Positions 14,901-24,556 of a DNA stretch of 64,000 nucleotides are shown here, piece after piece. The position numbers were made by a program, and so were the translations under genes. The notes beneath the pieces were generated by a model. It saw nothing but the letters and a program-made list of their open reading frames with translations, was not told the origin of the DNA and did no database searches. This DNA comes from Rhynochetos jubatus (Eukaryota > Chordata > Aves > Eurypygiformes > Rhynochetidae), in contig CM050648.1 in assembly GCA_027574665.1 (NCBI GenBank), positions 143,344,175 to 143,408,174 on the forward strand. The letters are read 5' to 3'. Positions within the stretch are counted from its first letter, which is position 1, and every line of letters begins with the position of its first letter.

Positions 14901-17072
14901 ATAATCCCAGCCAGGAGGGAATAACCTTGGGAGCAGATGGACTTGCTCCTTTCTCATAGGGGACTCACACACAGGACTGGGTGGTGGGTGTTCAGGGGAT
15001 ACCTGGGGTCCTGCCACAGCCCCTGGCTGTGAGAGCTAGAAGAGCACCATGGAGAATGGTATGAAAGGGAAGTTTTTGCCATTTGCTTTTGATCTGTCAA
15101 AGAAATTGGAGCTGGCTGGGGACGTTGGCATGTAAAAAACCCCACAATCCATAAATCAGAGGCGTTGAACCTTTGTACTTCTGTGAGCTTTCATCTTGCC
15201 TTCAACATGGCAACAAGACCATTGTGTTCCTCCAGTCTGCCTAGTCTGCAGTTACCTTCACCAGCTAATTGGATTTAGCGTCCTTTAGAGTACAAGTCCC
15301 TGCTGCTTCCACCTCTCGCGTGTGGTCCAGCTAGAGGTGTGCGGAGTCTTTCATCAGTGAAATGTCCTACTAAGACAAGGACAGCACAGTCTCAGCCAAG
15401 AGGGGAAGGTGGGATCACCATCCTTCTGGTTGGAGGAGAAATGATGGTTTATGGCAGCAAAACCAGGTTATTGGTATCTGGTTAAAGCTCGGACAAATCT
15501 GTGCCATACGAGTGTGATAACCTTGGTACTACAGTTTGTGAAACGATGTACAGCCCTCCCTCTTCCCCCGTGCAGAGCTTCCCCTCATTTCACACTCGTA
15601 TATAAAAAATAAAAATCAACCACTCTGGGACAGCTACATCATTGTGGTGTGCATACTGAGCATAGGTCATACATGTAGGGTCAAGGTGGAGGAGAAAAGT
15701 TTCACTCTACTGTTTTCTCCCATAATCATGTATTATTTTCTCTGTTTTTCCCTAGCTTTCAATATTCTGGTTAACGTTGGTGTCGTACTTACATACCCCA
15801 TTCTGATCTCTATCGGCACAGTGCTCAGCGTCCCTGGAAATGCAGGTACCAGTACCATGGTTGGTGGTGGAAAAACCAGCACGCTGGCATGCAGACAGCA
15901 GTTTATTGTCTAAACAGACAAGATCTGCTGTCACATATTTCAAAAGCAGTTCAACCTCCTTCGGCTTCCACAGATGCTCCTGGTGATGGTGGGTGTTTCA
16001 GATTGTGAAAAAGACCTTTTTTTTTTTTTGGTCTTGCCTCCTTTCTTTGGGAGTGACAGGATGCATCGATAGCACACAGAGGAGAGGGCAGGCTGATCCC
16101 CAGCCAGCAGCCCAAAGCTCCTGGTGGCTGCTGAGACGTGGCGTAGTCAGTACGCTGCTGCTGCGGCTCAGCGCTGTGCTGGTGACTTGCCACACAGCAG
16201 CAGGGCAGGGTGGATAGGTGGAAGTTTACTCCAAAGTCCTATCTTGCTGAATGGCCTCTGTCTCAGTTCTTCCAGTCTCCTCCTCCGCTGTCTTAGCCTC
16301 ACCACTACAGGTATTTGAGCATGTTTTCAAAGAAACATCTGTTTTTAGGGCAACGCAGGTCAGAACTACGAAACAGTCGGTACCCGTAAGAGGCTGCTGA
16401 AGGGCTCAGATGTGCTGTTGTTGCTGGTTGTGGAGTTGGGAGGCTGGGCCTAGGGGCACCGACTCCAGCCTTCTGACCTGCATGCTGCTCTCTCCCCATC
16501 ACTGGTCCATGCACCCCAAGAAAACATGATGCTGACACAACCTGCTGTAGACAAAGAGTTAACCTTAAAGTACCTTCTCTCTTGGAGCAGAAATGGAAAC
16601 CTTGAGGCTAGACCAGTCCTACAAGTCTTCCTCAGAGCCTGCATGAAGGCAGTCAGGCATGGAGGAGATGCTTCCAATATTACGCTGTCATTCTCTGCAC
16701 TCAAGGAGCCGGTCGCTGAGGAGTTGAGAGTGATGAGACCAGCATGACAGCCAGCGTGTAACACACAGGTTACAGAGTTGTGCCAGGCTGGTCTGATGAT
16801 GCGGCTCATATTGTTATTTCTTTTTCACAGCTGTGGATCTGTTGAAGCACAAAATGATCTTCAGCGTAGTAAGGTTGGGAGCCACCATCATCATTTGCAT
16901 TGGGTTTCTGCTGATGCTGCTCCCTGAGGAATGGGATGAAATAACCTTGAGGTTCATCAACAGCTTGAAGGAGAAGAAAAGTGAGGATCACGCCGACGAC
17001 ATCACAGAGTCCAGCATACACACGAGAAGCAGAAGTAGAGCTAATGGGACAGTGTCTATACCACTAGCTTAG
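5710..17072 (+). CDS. SLC35F4: SLC35F4, solute carrier family 35 member F4 (3' five coding exons; 5' part lies before the window)
   Basis: The coding sequence joins 5710-5929, 12597-12722, 13868-14060, 15756-15845 and 16831-17072. All junctions are GT/AG and the phases chain (2-0, 0-0, 0-1, 1-1, 1-stop), giving 289 C-terminal residues. The product belongs to the SLC35F branch of the drug/metabolite transporter superfamily, a multi-pass membrane protein. SLC35F3 has been linked to thiamine transport; the substrate of F4 is not established. About seven hydrophobic segments are visible, including SILWTLTNYLYLLAL, FVFLLSWIVL, IVAAIMAITGIVMMAYA and TIIICIGFLLMLLPEEW, followed by a hydrophilic tail ending NGTVSIPLA. 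Residues such as FGEDGLTLKLFLKRTAPF and KMFLGSANFGEAAHF fit F4 rather than F3. The human protein is about 520 residues, so roughly 230 N-terminal residues are missing because upstream exons lie before position 1. No frameshift or premature stop is seen. Confidence 0.95.
5930..12596 (+). other. SLC35F4: SLC35F4 intron A-B, 6.7 kb
   Basis: Donor GTAATG and acceptor GTGCAG bound this intron. It contains a poly(C) run at 9075-9086, a locally GC-rich patch at about 8164-8600 with overlapping open frames on both strands, and poly(T) near 11,705. No coding exon, RNA gene or well-preserved transposable element was recognised. Confidence 0.85.
12597..12722 (+). CDS. SLC35F4: SLC35F4 coding exon B
   Basis: This exon is exactly 42 codons, phase 0 at both ends, between acceptor CTGTGCAG and donor GTAGGT. 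It encodes two membrane helices, IVAAIMAITGIVMMAYADG and SIIGVAYAVGSASTSALYK. The small-residue-rich second helix (GSASTSALYK) is characteristic of drug/metabolite transporters. Confidence 0.95.
12723..13867 (+). other. SLC35F4: SLC35F4 intron B-C
   Basis: An intron of 1,145 bp with donor GTAGGT and acceptor TTTGCAG. Nothing beyond unique sequence is visible. Confidence 0.9.
13868..14060 (+). CDS. SLC35F4: SLC35F4 coding exon C
   Basis: The acceptor is CTCCTTTGCAG and the donor is GTATGTG. The exon has 193 nt, that is 64 codons plus the first base of a split alanine codon. It encodes VLFKMFLGSANFGEAAHF, a hydrophobic stretch through FFNLIFISVTPVILYF, the loop TKVEYWSPFSAVPW and the beginning of the next helix (GVAGLWL). 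Confidence 0.95.
14061..15755 (+). other. SLC35F4: SLC35F4 intron C-D
   Basis: An intron of 1,695 bp with donor GTATGTG and acceptor CCCTAG. Nothing beyond unique sequence is visible. Confidence 0.9.
15756..15845 (+). CDS. SLC35F4: SLC35F4 coding exon D
   Basis: The acceptor is TTTTTCCCTAG and the donor is GTACCAG. The exon has 90 nt: two bases complete the split alanine, then 29 codons, then one base of the next split alanine. It encodes FNILVNVGVVLTYPILISIG followed by TVLSVPGNA. The TYPILISIG segment is a conserved transmembrane motif of SLC35F3/F4. Confidence 0.95.
15846..16830 (+). other. SLC35F4: SLC35F4 intron D-E
   Basis: An intron of 985 bp with donor GTACCAG and acceptor TTTCACAG. 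It holds a 13-base poly(T) run at 16017-16029; otherwise the sequence is unremarkable. Confidence 0.9.
16831..17072 (+). CDS. SLC35F4: SLC35F4 terminal coding exon E with stop codon
   Basis: The acceptor is ATTTCTTTTTCACAG. The exon has 242 nt: two bases complete alanine, then 79 codons and a TAG stop at 17070-17072. It encodes the short VDLLKHKMIF loop, the last helix (RLGATIIICIGFLLMLL), the PEEWDEITLRF juxtamembrane motif and a charged tail with KEKKSEDHADD and RSRSRANG. Confidence 0.95.
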
Positions 17073-17295
17073 GGCTGGTGGACTTTAACTGCACGCAGAT
17101 GTATATTCTGTGAATATAGCTTACATTTCCTCACTACTTGTATGCTTAAAAATGACATTTACTCTCAACTGGGGACAAACTGTAAGATAAGAGAAGTACA
17201 TCTATAATAAATGTTTACATTTATACACTTATCAAGGAACGGGTGTAAATAACTACAATAAATTTTTTTGTAATAAAATCCATTTAAGCTTGTGT
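17073..17295 (+). other. SLC35F4: SLC35F4 3'UTR with clustered poly(A) signals
   Basis: The sequence after the stop codon is AT-rich and carries AATAAA at 17206-17211, 17257-17262 and 17272-17277. The last two are the likeliest signals, predicting cleavage near 17,290 and a short 3'UTR of about 220 nt. The cleavage point is inferred. A longer, distal 3'UTR cannot be excluded. Confidence 0.65.
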
Positions 17296-19513
17296 CTTCT
17301 GAACTGGTGGGTTTAAAAGATAGATCAAGCCTGCATCGTTCATCTCAATTTGGTGGCAAAAGTAGAGCCATTCTCAAGGATATAAATCATGGTTATTTCC
17401 AGCTAAATCTCAAAATTGAATGTGTCAATGTACCTTCAATATAAAGAGACTTTTCAGTGAGGTTGTGGTTTTGGAAAGCCATTTCCAACCTCTCCCAGCC
17501 TTTCTGAGAATTCATTTCTGAAGTAAGCCGATGTTCACGTTCATATTAGAAGTTATTATTAGAAGAAATATTCTGTGACATGCAAAACATTAATTTTTCA
17601 TTCATTTACCCTCTTGTGAAATACATAACGAAAGCTACTTCACACATCACCTGGACGTGCTACAGTGCTGTTAGCCCAGAGACACGGCGCTGCAAGCTTG
17701 TCTCCTCTCCATTGCGTCCTGTGCCTGCAGCCAGTGGAAATCCATGGCTGCCTACCAGTGTCTTAGCCCGCGCAACACCCAGGACATCAGTGGGGGCAAG
17801 GGGACGGGCAGGCACTGCTGAGACACCTTGTCCCCCATCTGGCTGGAAGAGAGAAGTCTGTTGCTGATCGTAGGAGAACAGCGTGTTTACATGAGCTGTT
17901 GCCAATTAAAACAGTTCAAATTAGTGTTGCTAGGATTGTAGATTTGCAGGATTTCTACCTGCCTTAGTCACCCAAGCTGAGCAATTGAGCCGATGTTGCT
18001 CATACCCTCAGCACCAGAACTGCTGCTGCACCCTTAGCTGACCTTGCACCTTGTCCCATCCATGTGCTAAAGAACTGACCCCACTCACGACACCTGTGAT
18101 CTGCTCCAGCCTGTGACCACATAGCTGCAAGCGCCCTACAAACCTGAACCAGCCCCTAGCTTTGCCCCCCTGTAAGGCATCCGACTCCCACACTCGCCCA
18201 GCATCCCCTCCCAAAGCCATGCTGAACTGTGCCGCTTTCCAGCAACAACTTTCTAGGAGTGACACTGCATTTTGGGTGCCTTTATTAAGGCCAAACCCAG
18301 CCTTATTTATCTCTTTTCATCCCAGAAAAGCTGCACTCCCAGCTGAACAACAAGCTTCACATGAGTGACTGAACACCCCGGATCGCCAGTGTCCCTGGCA
18401 AATGTCAGTGCCTATTTTCTAGAGTTTTTTCCTTTGGGCCATACAAATATTTTTCTTAACCTCCTCCATGAAAATAAAATCTCTCAAAAGCCCAAACAAA
18501 CCAACCAACTCAGCCAGTGCCTTCCCTAACCCTGTCACTGTGTAATTTAGGCTGGCTGTTTTCCATTACGGAATTCCTAGAATCAACCATGCGAGATCAC
18601 TTTGATATGAAGAGGTGGATTTTTCTACTTTTTAAGAACAGAAACAACTGGAAAGTATGGCAGGTACTGATCTCTACTGGCCTGCCCACTCTGAGTTTGT
18701 TTACCTGCTAGTAGGAGGTTTTTGATGGTATTTCTGCCACAAAAAGTATTAAAGAAAGGAAGTGTTTGTTATTAATAACACCAGTTATACCATAGCAACA
18801 ACTGTGTTTGTTATTACAATAACAGCAAGATCACACCCAGCCCAAAGCTGTGATTTATTCTGGGGCTGAGTGCAAGGTCACCTCTCTGCGAGCACGTCCT
18901 GGCTGGAGCGTCCTAACGAATCCCTCCTACTGCACTGATGCACATGGGGATCCCGTGTGAGCCCCACAGTTTGGAGAAGTGTCCTGGGGTACCAGGACCA
19001 GCGGTGGCAGTGATGGGGCTGGGGGGTGGCAGGCAGCCACAATGTCCCCATGGCCATTAGGGCTTAACACTGCTGTAAACAAAGCAATTCACGGAAAGAA
19101 GTGTATTTTTATTTAACTCTCTTCTATTTGATGGGTTTTATCTTTAAACGTTCATGTCTAAACTGTTCCTTGCAACCAGCAGCACTAACAAAATACTTGT
19201 GTGTAGTAAAAAAACCCCAAACAACCAAACAAGCTTGGACTTTCTCATCACATGACTACAAAATTAGGTCCGTAAGAAACCAACCCAACCAACCATCCAC
19301 TTCACACTTAGCCCAGAGGTGTAAGGTTTGGGTACACAGATGGTCTCTTCTAGTATGTGAGAAGAGGGCTTGACCCCCATCTGCTGCTTTTGAAAGGAGC
19401 TAGACATTAAAATATTTGGAAAAAGTGCGTTATATAGACCAGAAGATACTGATGGGACAATACCACTGTGAGAAAATAGCACATGGCATCACCCTAAGAC
19501 TATTTTGGAGTTG

Positions 19514-19804
19514 ATCATAGGATAGTTTGGGTCAGAAGGGACCTTAAAGACCCTCTAGTTCCAACCCCCCTGCCATGGGCAGGGACACCTTCCACTAGAC
19601 CAGGTTGCTCCAAGCCTCATCCAGCCTGGCCTTGGACACTTCCAGGGATGGGGCATCCACAGCTTCTCTGGGCAACCTGTCCCAGTGCCTCCCCACCCTC
19701 TCCATGAAGAATTTCTTCCTGATGTCCAATCCCAATCTCCCTCTTCCAGTTTAAACCTGTTACCCCCTGTCCTGTCACTCCCTGCTCCTTGTCAAAAGTC
19801 CCCA
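19514..19804 (-). mobile_element. CR1 LINE, 3' fragment (minus orientation)
   Basis: On the + strand the fragment runs from TCATAGGATAGTTTGGG through GCCATGGGCAGGGACACCTT and CTGGGCAACCTGTCCCAGTG to the GTTTAAACCTGTTACCCC block. This is the reverse complement of the classic avian CR1 3' end, whose sense strand ends in TCTATGA-type repeats. Only about 290 bp remain, which is normal for 5'-truncated copies. It is very similar to the copy at 47379-47770. Confidence 0.93.
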
Positions 19805-21868
19805 ATTGATACATTCATTTATAATAATAGATACTTCTAGAGGTGTGTTTTACTGAAATTTTAGCTCCTGACAAACTCCACGCATGTGAAAAACAAAGTG
19901 ACAAACTGAATGCACGTGAAATTTCCTTTCAGTACACACTGATGAGTACATTTTGGCAAGCGGCCTCATGACAGCATCTTCAGGCCCAGGACTCCTTCAA
20001 GAAACCTCACTGAGTATTCAGCAGGGGAAAAATCACATGAAATCCTCATGTTTGAGTCAGTTTTCCCCTGCTTGAGACATTTCATGGCCAGGGGCACAGT
20101 GTGTTACTCTGCCAGCCTGTCACTCTCTACGAGCAGCCCCTGTGCATGTCCCATCCCCAGGGACCTGCAATCACCCTTGCATTTCTACAGGGAGAAAAGA
20201 CATCTCTGAGCCCAGCAGCCACCTTCCACCTCATGTCAGGGTTAACAGACAATGCCTAAACCAACCCACCCTGCTAGGAGCGAGCATCCCCCATGTGCTC
20301 TGTACAGCCAATGGCACAGAGAGTTGAACTGGGGTTGCAGAAGGCTTTCCCTTCTCTGCCACTGCTTTCCTCGCCCCATCCCTGGAGGGATTTGATCCTG
20401 CATCCTTCCCCCACCATCAGCTCCAGGCAACATCCAGCGCTGCAGCCACGAGTGCACCAGATCCCCAGAGGCGAGCAGAGACCTCACCTCTCAGATACAT
20501 CGTGCCCAAAAGCTTTCCAGAGGTGCTTATCCCACTCTGTGATTCCTTAAGGCCCCCTCATTCACTTGCTGCCCAACCTGCAGTCTATCTTCTTTATTAA
20601 GCAAGGCAGGTAATTGTTTTCCCTAGAGCGTAGCTCAGCCTTTCAGCTGGAGAAAGCCCATTAAACCCAAGAAATCAGGCAATAAACGGACCCTATTTTG
20701 CATGATGGTGGTGACGACCCATCCACACCCATCAAGTGACCGATCAGATGTGGTTACTTCTGCGGCTGTGGGCGTCTCTGCTGAGCCCCTTCTACTCTCT
20801 TCAGCAACACGAGTGTTTCAGTTTGGTTGCACCACCTCGTTTGCACCCCAAGGAAAATGACAGTTTTGATCCAGCAGCTGATTTATCAGATTCTCCTTCA
20901 CGCCAGGGCCTGGCTCTCTAGAAGGAAAACAAAACGTGCTGCGAATAACCCACCTCCAGCATCGCCGCCTGCGTGTGCTCTCACCGGAGGGCTCAGGGAG
21001 CAGGTGCCACGGAGAGTATCTCAGCACCACCGGTATCCTCAGCCTTAGCTGGGATAAGGTGAACATCCCCTGTTAATACAAGCGAGAAGCAGCAGAGGGA
21101 AGATCAAGCTGTATTTCTTGACTTTACAGGTGTGTTATAACGGGATCGATTGGTCGCACCAGTGTGTATCGCAGCCAGTGAAACGATGCGGGATTGTTTC
21201 CCTCTCTTCGCTGCTCCATTTGGTCACGCTGTTGCAAGCATAATAAATGACAAGAAGCCTATTGTCATCGCTACGGTTCCTTCTGCTTTACTCACTGGAG
21301 ATTTGCAAAAGTCCCAACGTTATTTTGACAAAAATCAGTGCCGCCCACTTTCCATCTCCTCCTGTGCCTGTGTTTTTTGTAATTTTAAACCCATTTTCAA
21401 GAAGTTTCAAGGGAGATGCTGTTGCAGTTGGAAGTTAGGCTGGTGCCCTGTGCCAAATCCTCCCCTTGGTTCACCTTTGTTATTCACCTGTCCATGGAGC
21501 AAACTGTTCCTCTGTGGAAAAACGTCCTACCCCAAGTCATGGCACTGCCCTACCCTTGGGCTTTTCTCTGTATCTCCCTTAAAATGAGAGGATCAGGGCA
21601 CTTAAGGGTCAATGATTTCATTTTAACTATAGTAAATTGGCTGGAAAATGTGGCAAGATCAGATTCCTTATAGATTCCAGCTGAATTTGGTGGAAGGTTT
21701 AAGGCAGTAAATGAAATGGGGGAAAGAGCTTCCAACACCCCTGGGAGGGACCATGTGCTGTCCCCCACAGCAATGTCTGGGACCAAAGCTCCTTCCAGCC
21801 CCACGTTTCTACAGCAGCATTTGGGAATCAAACTGAACCTTAAATACAATGAAAGGATGCATTAAATA

Positions 21869-21884
21869 ACACACACACACACAC
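21869..21884. repeat. (AC)n microsatellite
   Basis: Eight uninterrupted AC dinucleotides, a likely polymorphic short tandem repeat. Confidence 0.85.
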
Positions 21885-24339
21885 CCCGGTTAAAGGGGGA
21901 GCTTCACGTCACCAGGAGAGCAGCAATGAAGCCAGCCCAAAGTTCAGGCACACCTCAACCCATCCTACCCCCTTTGAATGCCATCGGCTGGTGTCAGTGG
22001 CAGGTTTAAGCAAGGGGGTTAACACAGGATCACTTTGTCACCCCTTACTCTTGAGCTCAGCAGTTCAATACGATACTGATAGCCACGATCTCCACCCCTG
22101 CACGTGCACAGCTCACCCAGCAAACCCCGCAGCTTCCACCCAACACCCTGCACAGCCGTGGTACAGGGAGACAAAGTGCTGATTTTACACAACAGTTGCA
22201 AGGGACAGTATTTGGGAGCCTCTTGCAGTACCTTTGGGCCCTTTTGGGACCCAGCCCAACCCCAAACTTGCTCTCAGTTTGCCCCAGTAACCCGCAGGAA
22301 GGGCAACTTTCTGCAGCCTACCCTCTGCTCCCCAAACCCAAAGCTGCTGCCCTTGGCCCTCTTTGCTTTACAAAGGAAAGGCACCTGGAGATGAAAGCAC
22401 AGCTCCAAAGTACACAGATGCTGAGGTTTTAGGGATTTGCTGGGAGATATTGGTCATTAACTGATGCAGCATCAAGGTGCCGAGAAGTGCTGTCAGGCTA
22501 ACATCCTTAGGCACGTGTACCACAGAGCTGTACCGCAGCAGGGGAGGTGGGACCTGGCACTCATGAATCAGCCAGGATACTGCATCACTCTTAAATGCAA
22601 AGAGGAGCATCTCTTCAGCTACAGCTCTTCTGGATGAAGTGCTTGGAGCAATATCGGCTTCAGGTAGGTCTGTCCCTTTGCAATCCCCTTCCCTAAATCA
22701 CCGTTAGACAAGCCATAGTGCCATCCTGCACGGCAGGAGGGGAAACCCATATGGCTTGGAAAGGAACCTGGCCAAGAGAGGGTGTTTGGCGGCATGGGGG
22801 GCAGTGGGACCCTGCAAAGACCTCAGCAGGGCAGGCCACAGGATCACACCCAGGTGAAAAATCCAGATACAGCATGATGGGCACTAGCTTTGACATCCAC
22901 CTGGGTTTTCCGCTGCTCCAACACATCCATCATTGTATTTAATTCACAATTTTCCCAAGCTGCCTAACAGGAATGACCTGTTCTCTGCAGAAGTGGGGGA
23001 AGGGAGGAAAAAAAAACCAAAAGTAAAAATAGCCATTGAGAATCTCAGGAGGGAAGCAGGGAGTTAATTTTAGATTTTCATTTGAAAAAAGGAAGGAAAA
23101 GAAAATACAGACTAAGCTACTCTGCTCCCTCTTGCCCTGTGTGACCTGTTGTAAAGCAAAGTCACAAGTGGTGTTGGGGCTTTGTAGCTGAAAACATGGG
23201 CTGGCTGGGTGGCTCAAGGGATGAATAATTTCTTCTGGGAGGTGCTACCCCCAGCCAGTGGCATTTTGCAGTTCAAAACCTCCCATCCATGGATCTACTG
23301 GCCACGAGTACTGGACATTTGGCTCTGCCATTTCCCTGTGCAACCCTCCTCCCAGCACTCATCTCCCAAGAGAAAAGCCAAAAGAGGCCCCAGTCACTCC
23401 AAAGCTATACAGGATTGCACCAGGAATCCCAGTGGGACGAGTTGTTGCAAAATGAATCCCATCTCTGATGCAATTTTGGGCTCTCCCTCACACTCCTGGT
23501 GTTTGCCGGTTTCCACGTTTCACAGCTGAGCCCACAGATGCTCTGAGATACTCTTGCAACTCTATTCCTGACAAAAAACCTGCTCCCCAATAGTAATCTT
23601 ATTGCAAACATAATCCTCCCTATATATTTTCCAACTGCTCCACCTTGGAAATGAATGATGGATGTCCTACAGCTCCGAGGAGCCTGTGGCCTCTGAGCTC
23701 CTTCATATGCTTTGGGAGTGGAAAGGAATAAACAAATGGAGACCTGTAGATCTTTTCTTTATGCACCTATCCTGCTGCATTTGGCCCAAATCCTGAAGCA
23801 CCTACAAAACTGCAAAATAGACCCACTTTGGCTGATGTTTTCAGGTAGTTTTGTGCTAAAGCTGCATCACATCCCCCCCCATCAGTACCCCCAGCCGGCT
23901 GGGTGCTTCTCAGTCAGCCCCTATCCACAGGCTGCTTCTCCCACAGACAGTGGGAGATGCTTTAACCCTCCTGGTGCTTAGGATTGAATTTCATTCTAAA
24001 AATTGAAGATTTAGCAAAAGAGCTGCTTGTAGAAATACCTCCAGGTCAGCCAAGGGTTGGCTGAGGTGGTGGTCTGGTTGAAAGCCACTGGTAGGTGAAA
24101 ATCAAAACTTCCCCACAGCTTGGTGCTGGCTCCCTGAGCTGCTTTCCACTTGTCTGTCAGCAGCAGCCACCTCTCATCCCCCCGGGGGAATGGCTGGGGC
24201 CAGGTCAATGTTTAACCGAGCGGGGAAGGACGTGTGGGCACATCTGTGGGAGCCAGTCCCCGTCACGGTCCCTCTGCGTTTAGAGAGGACGGTGCATGAG
24301 GGATTTTTCGTCCTTCTTTCAAAGCCGCTGCTCTGCAAA

Positions 24340-24556
24340 ATGGGCCTGAGCTCTTCCAAGGCACACCCCAAGGTGACCAAGGTGGCACCGATGCGTGCTG
24401 GGGAGGACCTGCCCGCTGTCATCACCCCACACCAGCTGCCTGGAGTGCTGGGAGAACCCAGCCTGCACCTGCCAACCACATCGGCGTGGGGAAACCCCAC
24501 CTTTCACCGGCAGCTTCCACCCCTCCGGGAGACCTGGTACGGGAGAGCCTCTGCAG
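24340..24556 (+). CDS. CCDC198: CCDC198 coding exon 1 with start codon
   Basis: ATG at 24340-24342 in the context CAAAATGGG. The exon has 217 nt, 72 codons plus one base, ending before GTAAGG. It encodes MGLSSSKAHPKVTKVAP at the start and QLPPLRETWYGRASA near the end. The frame stays open upstream to 24190, adding another possible methionine 50 codons earlier. The downstream ATG is preferred because it places the myristoylation motif at the N-terminus and matches the family start. Confidence 0.93.

Larger units (their letters stand above)
17296..24339. other. Intergenic interval SLC35F4-CCDC198
   Basis: This 7 kb interval holds one CR1 tail (19514-19804), a short (AC)n microsatellite at 21869-21884 and many short open frames with no recognisable protein. 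The promoter and 5'UTR of CCDC198 must lie towards its right end. The ATG-proximal 150 bp are GC-rich, but no TATA box is evident. Confidence 0.7.
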
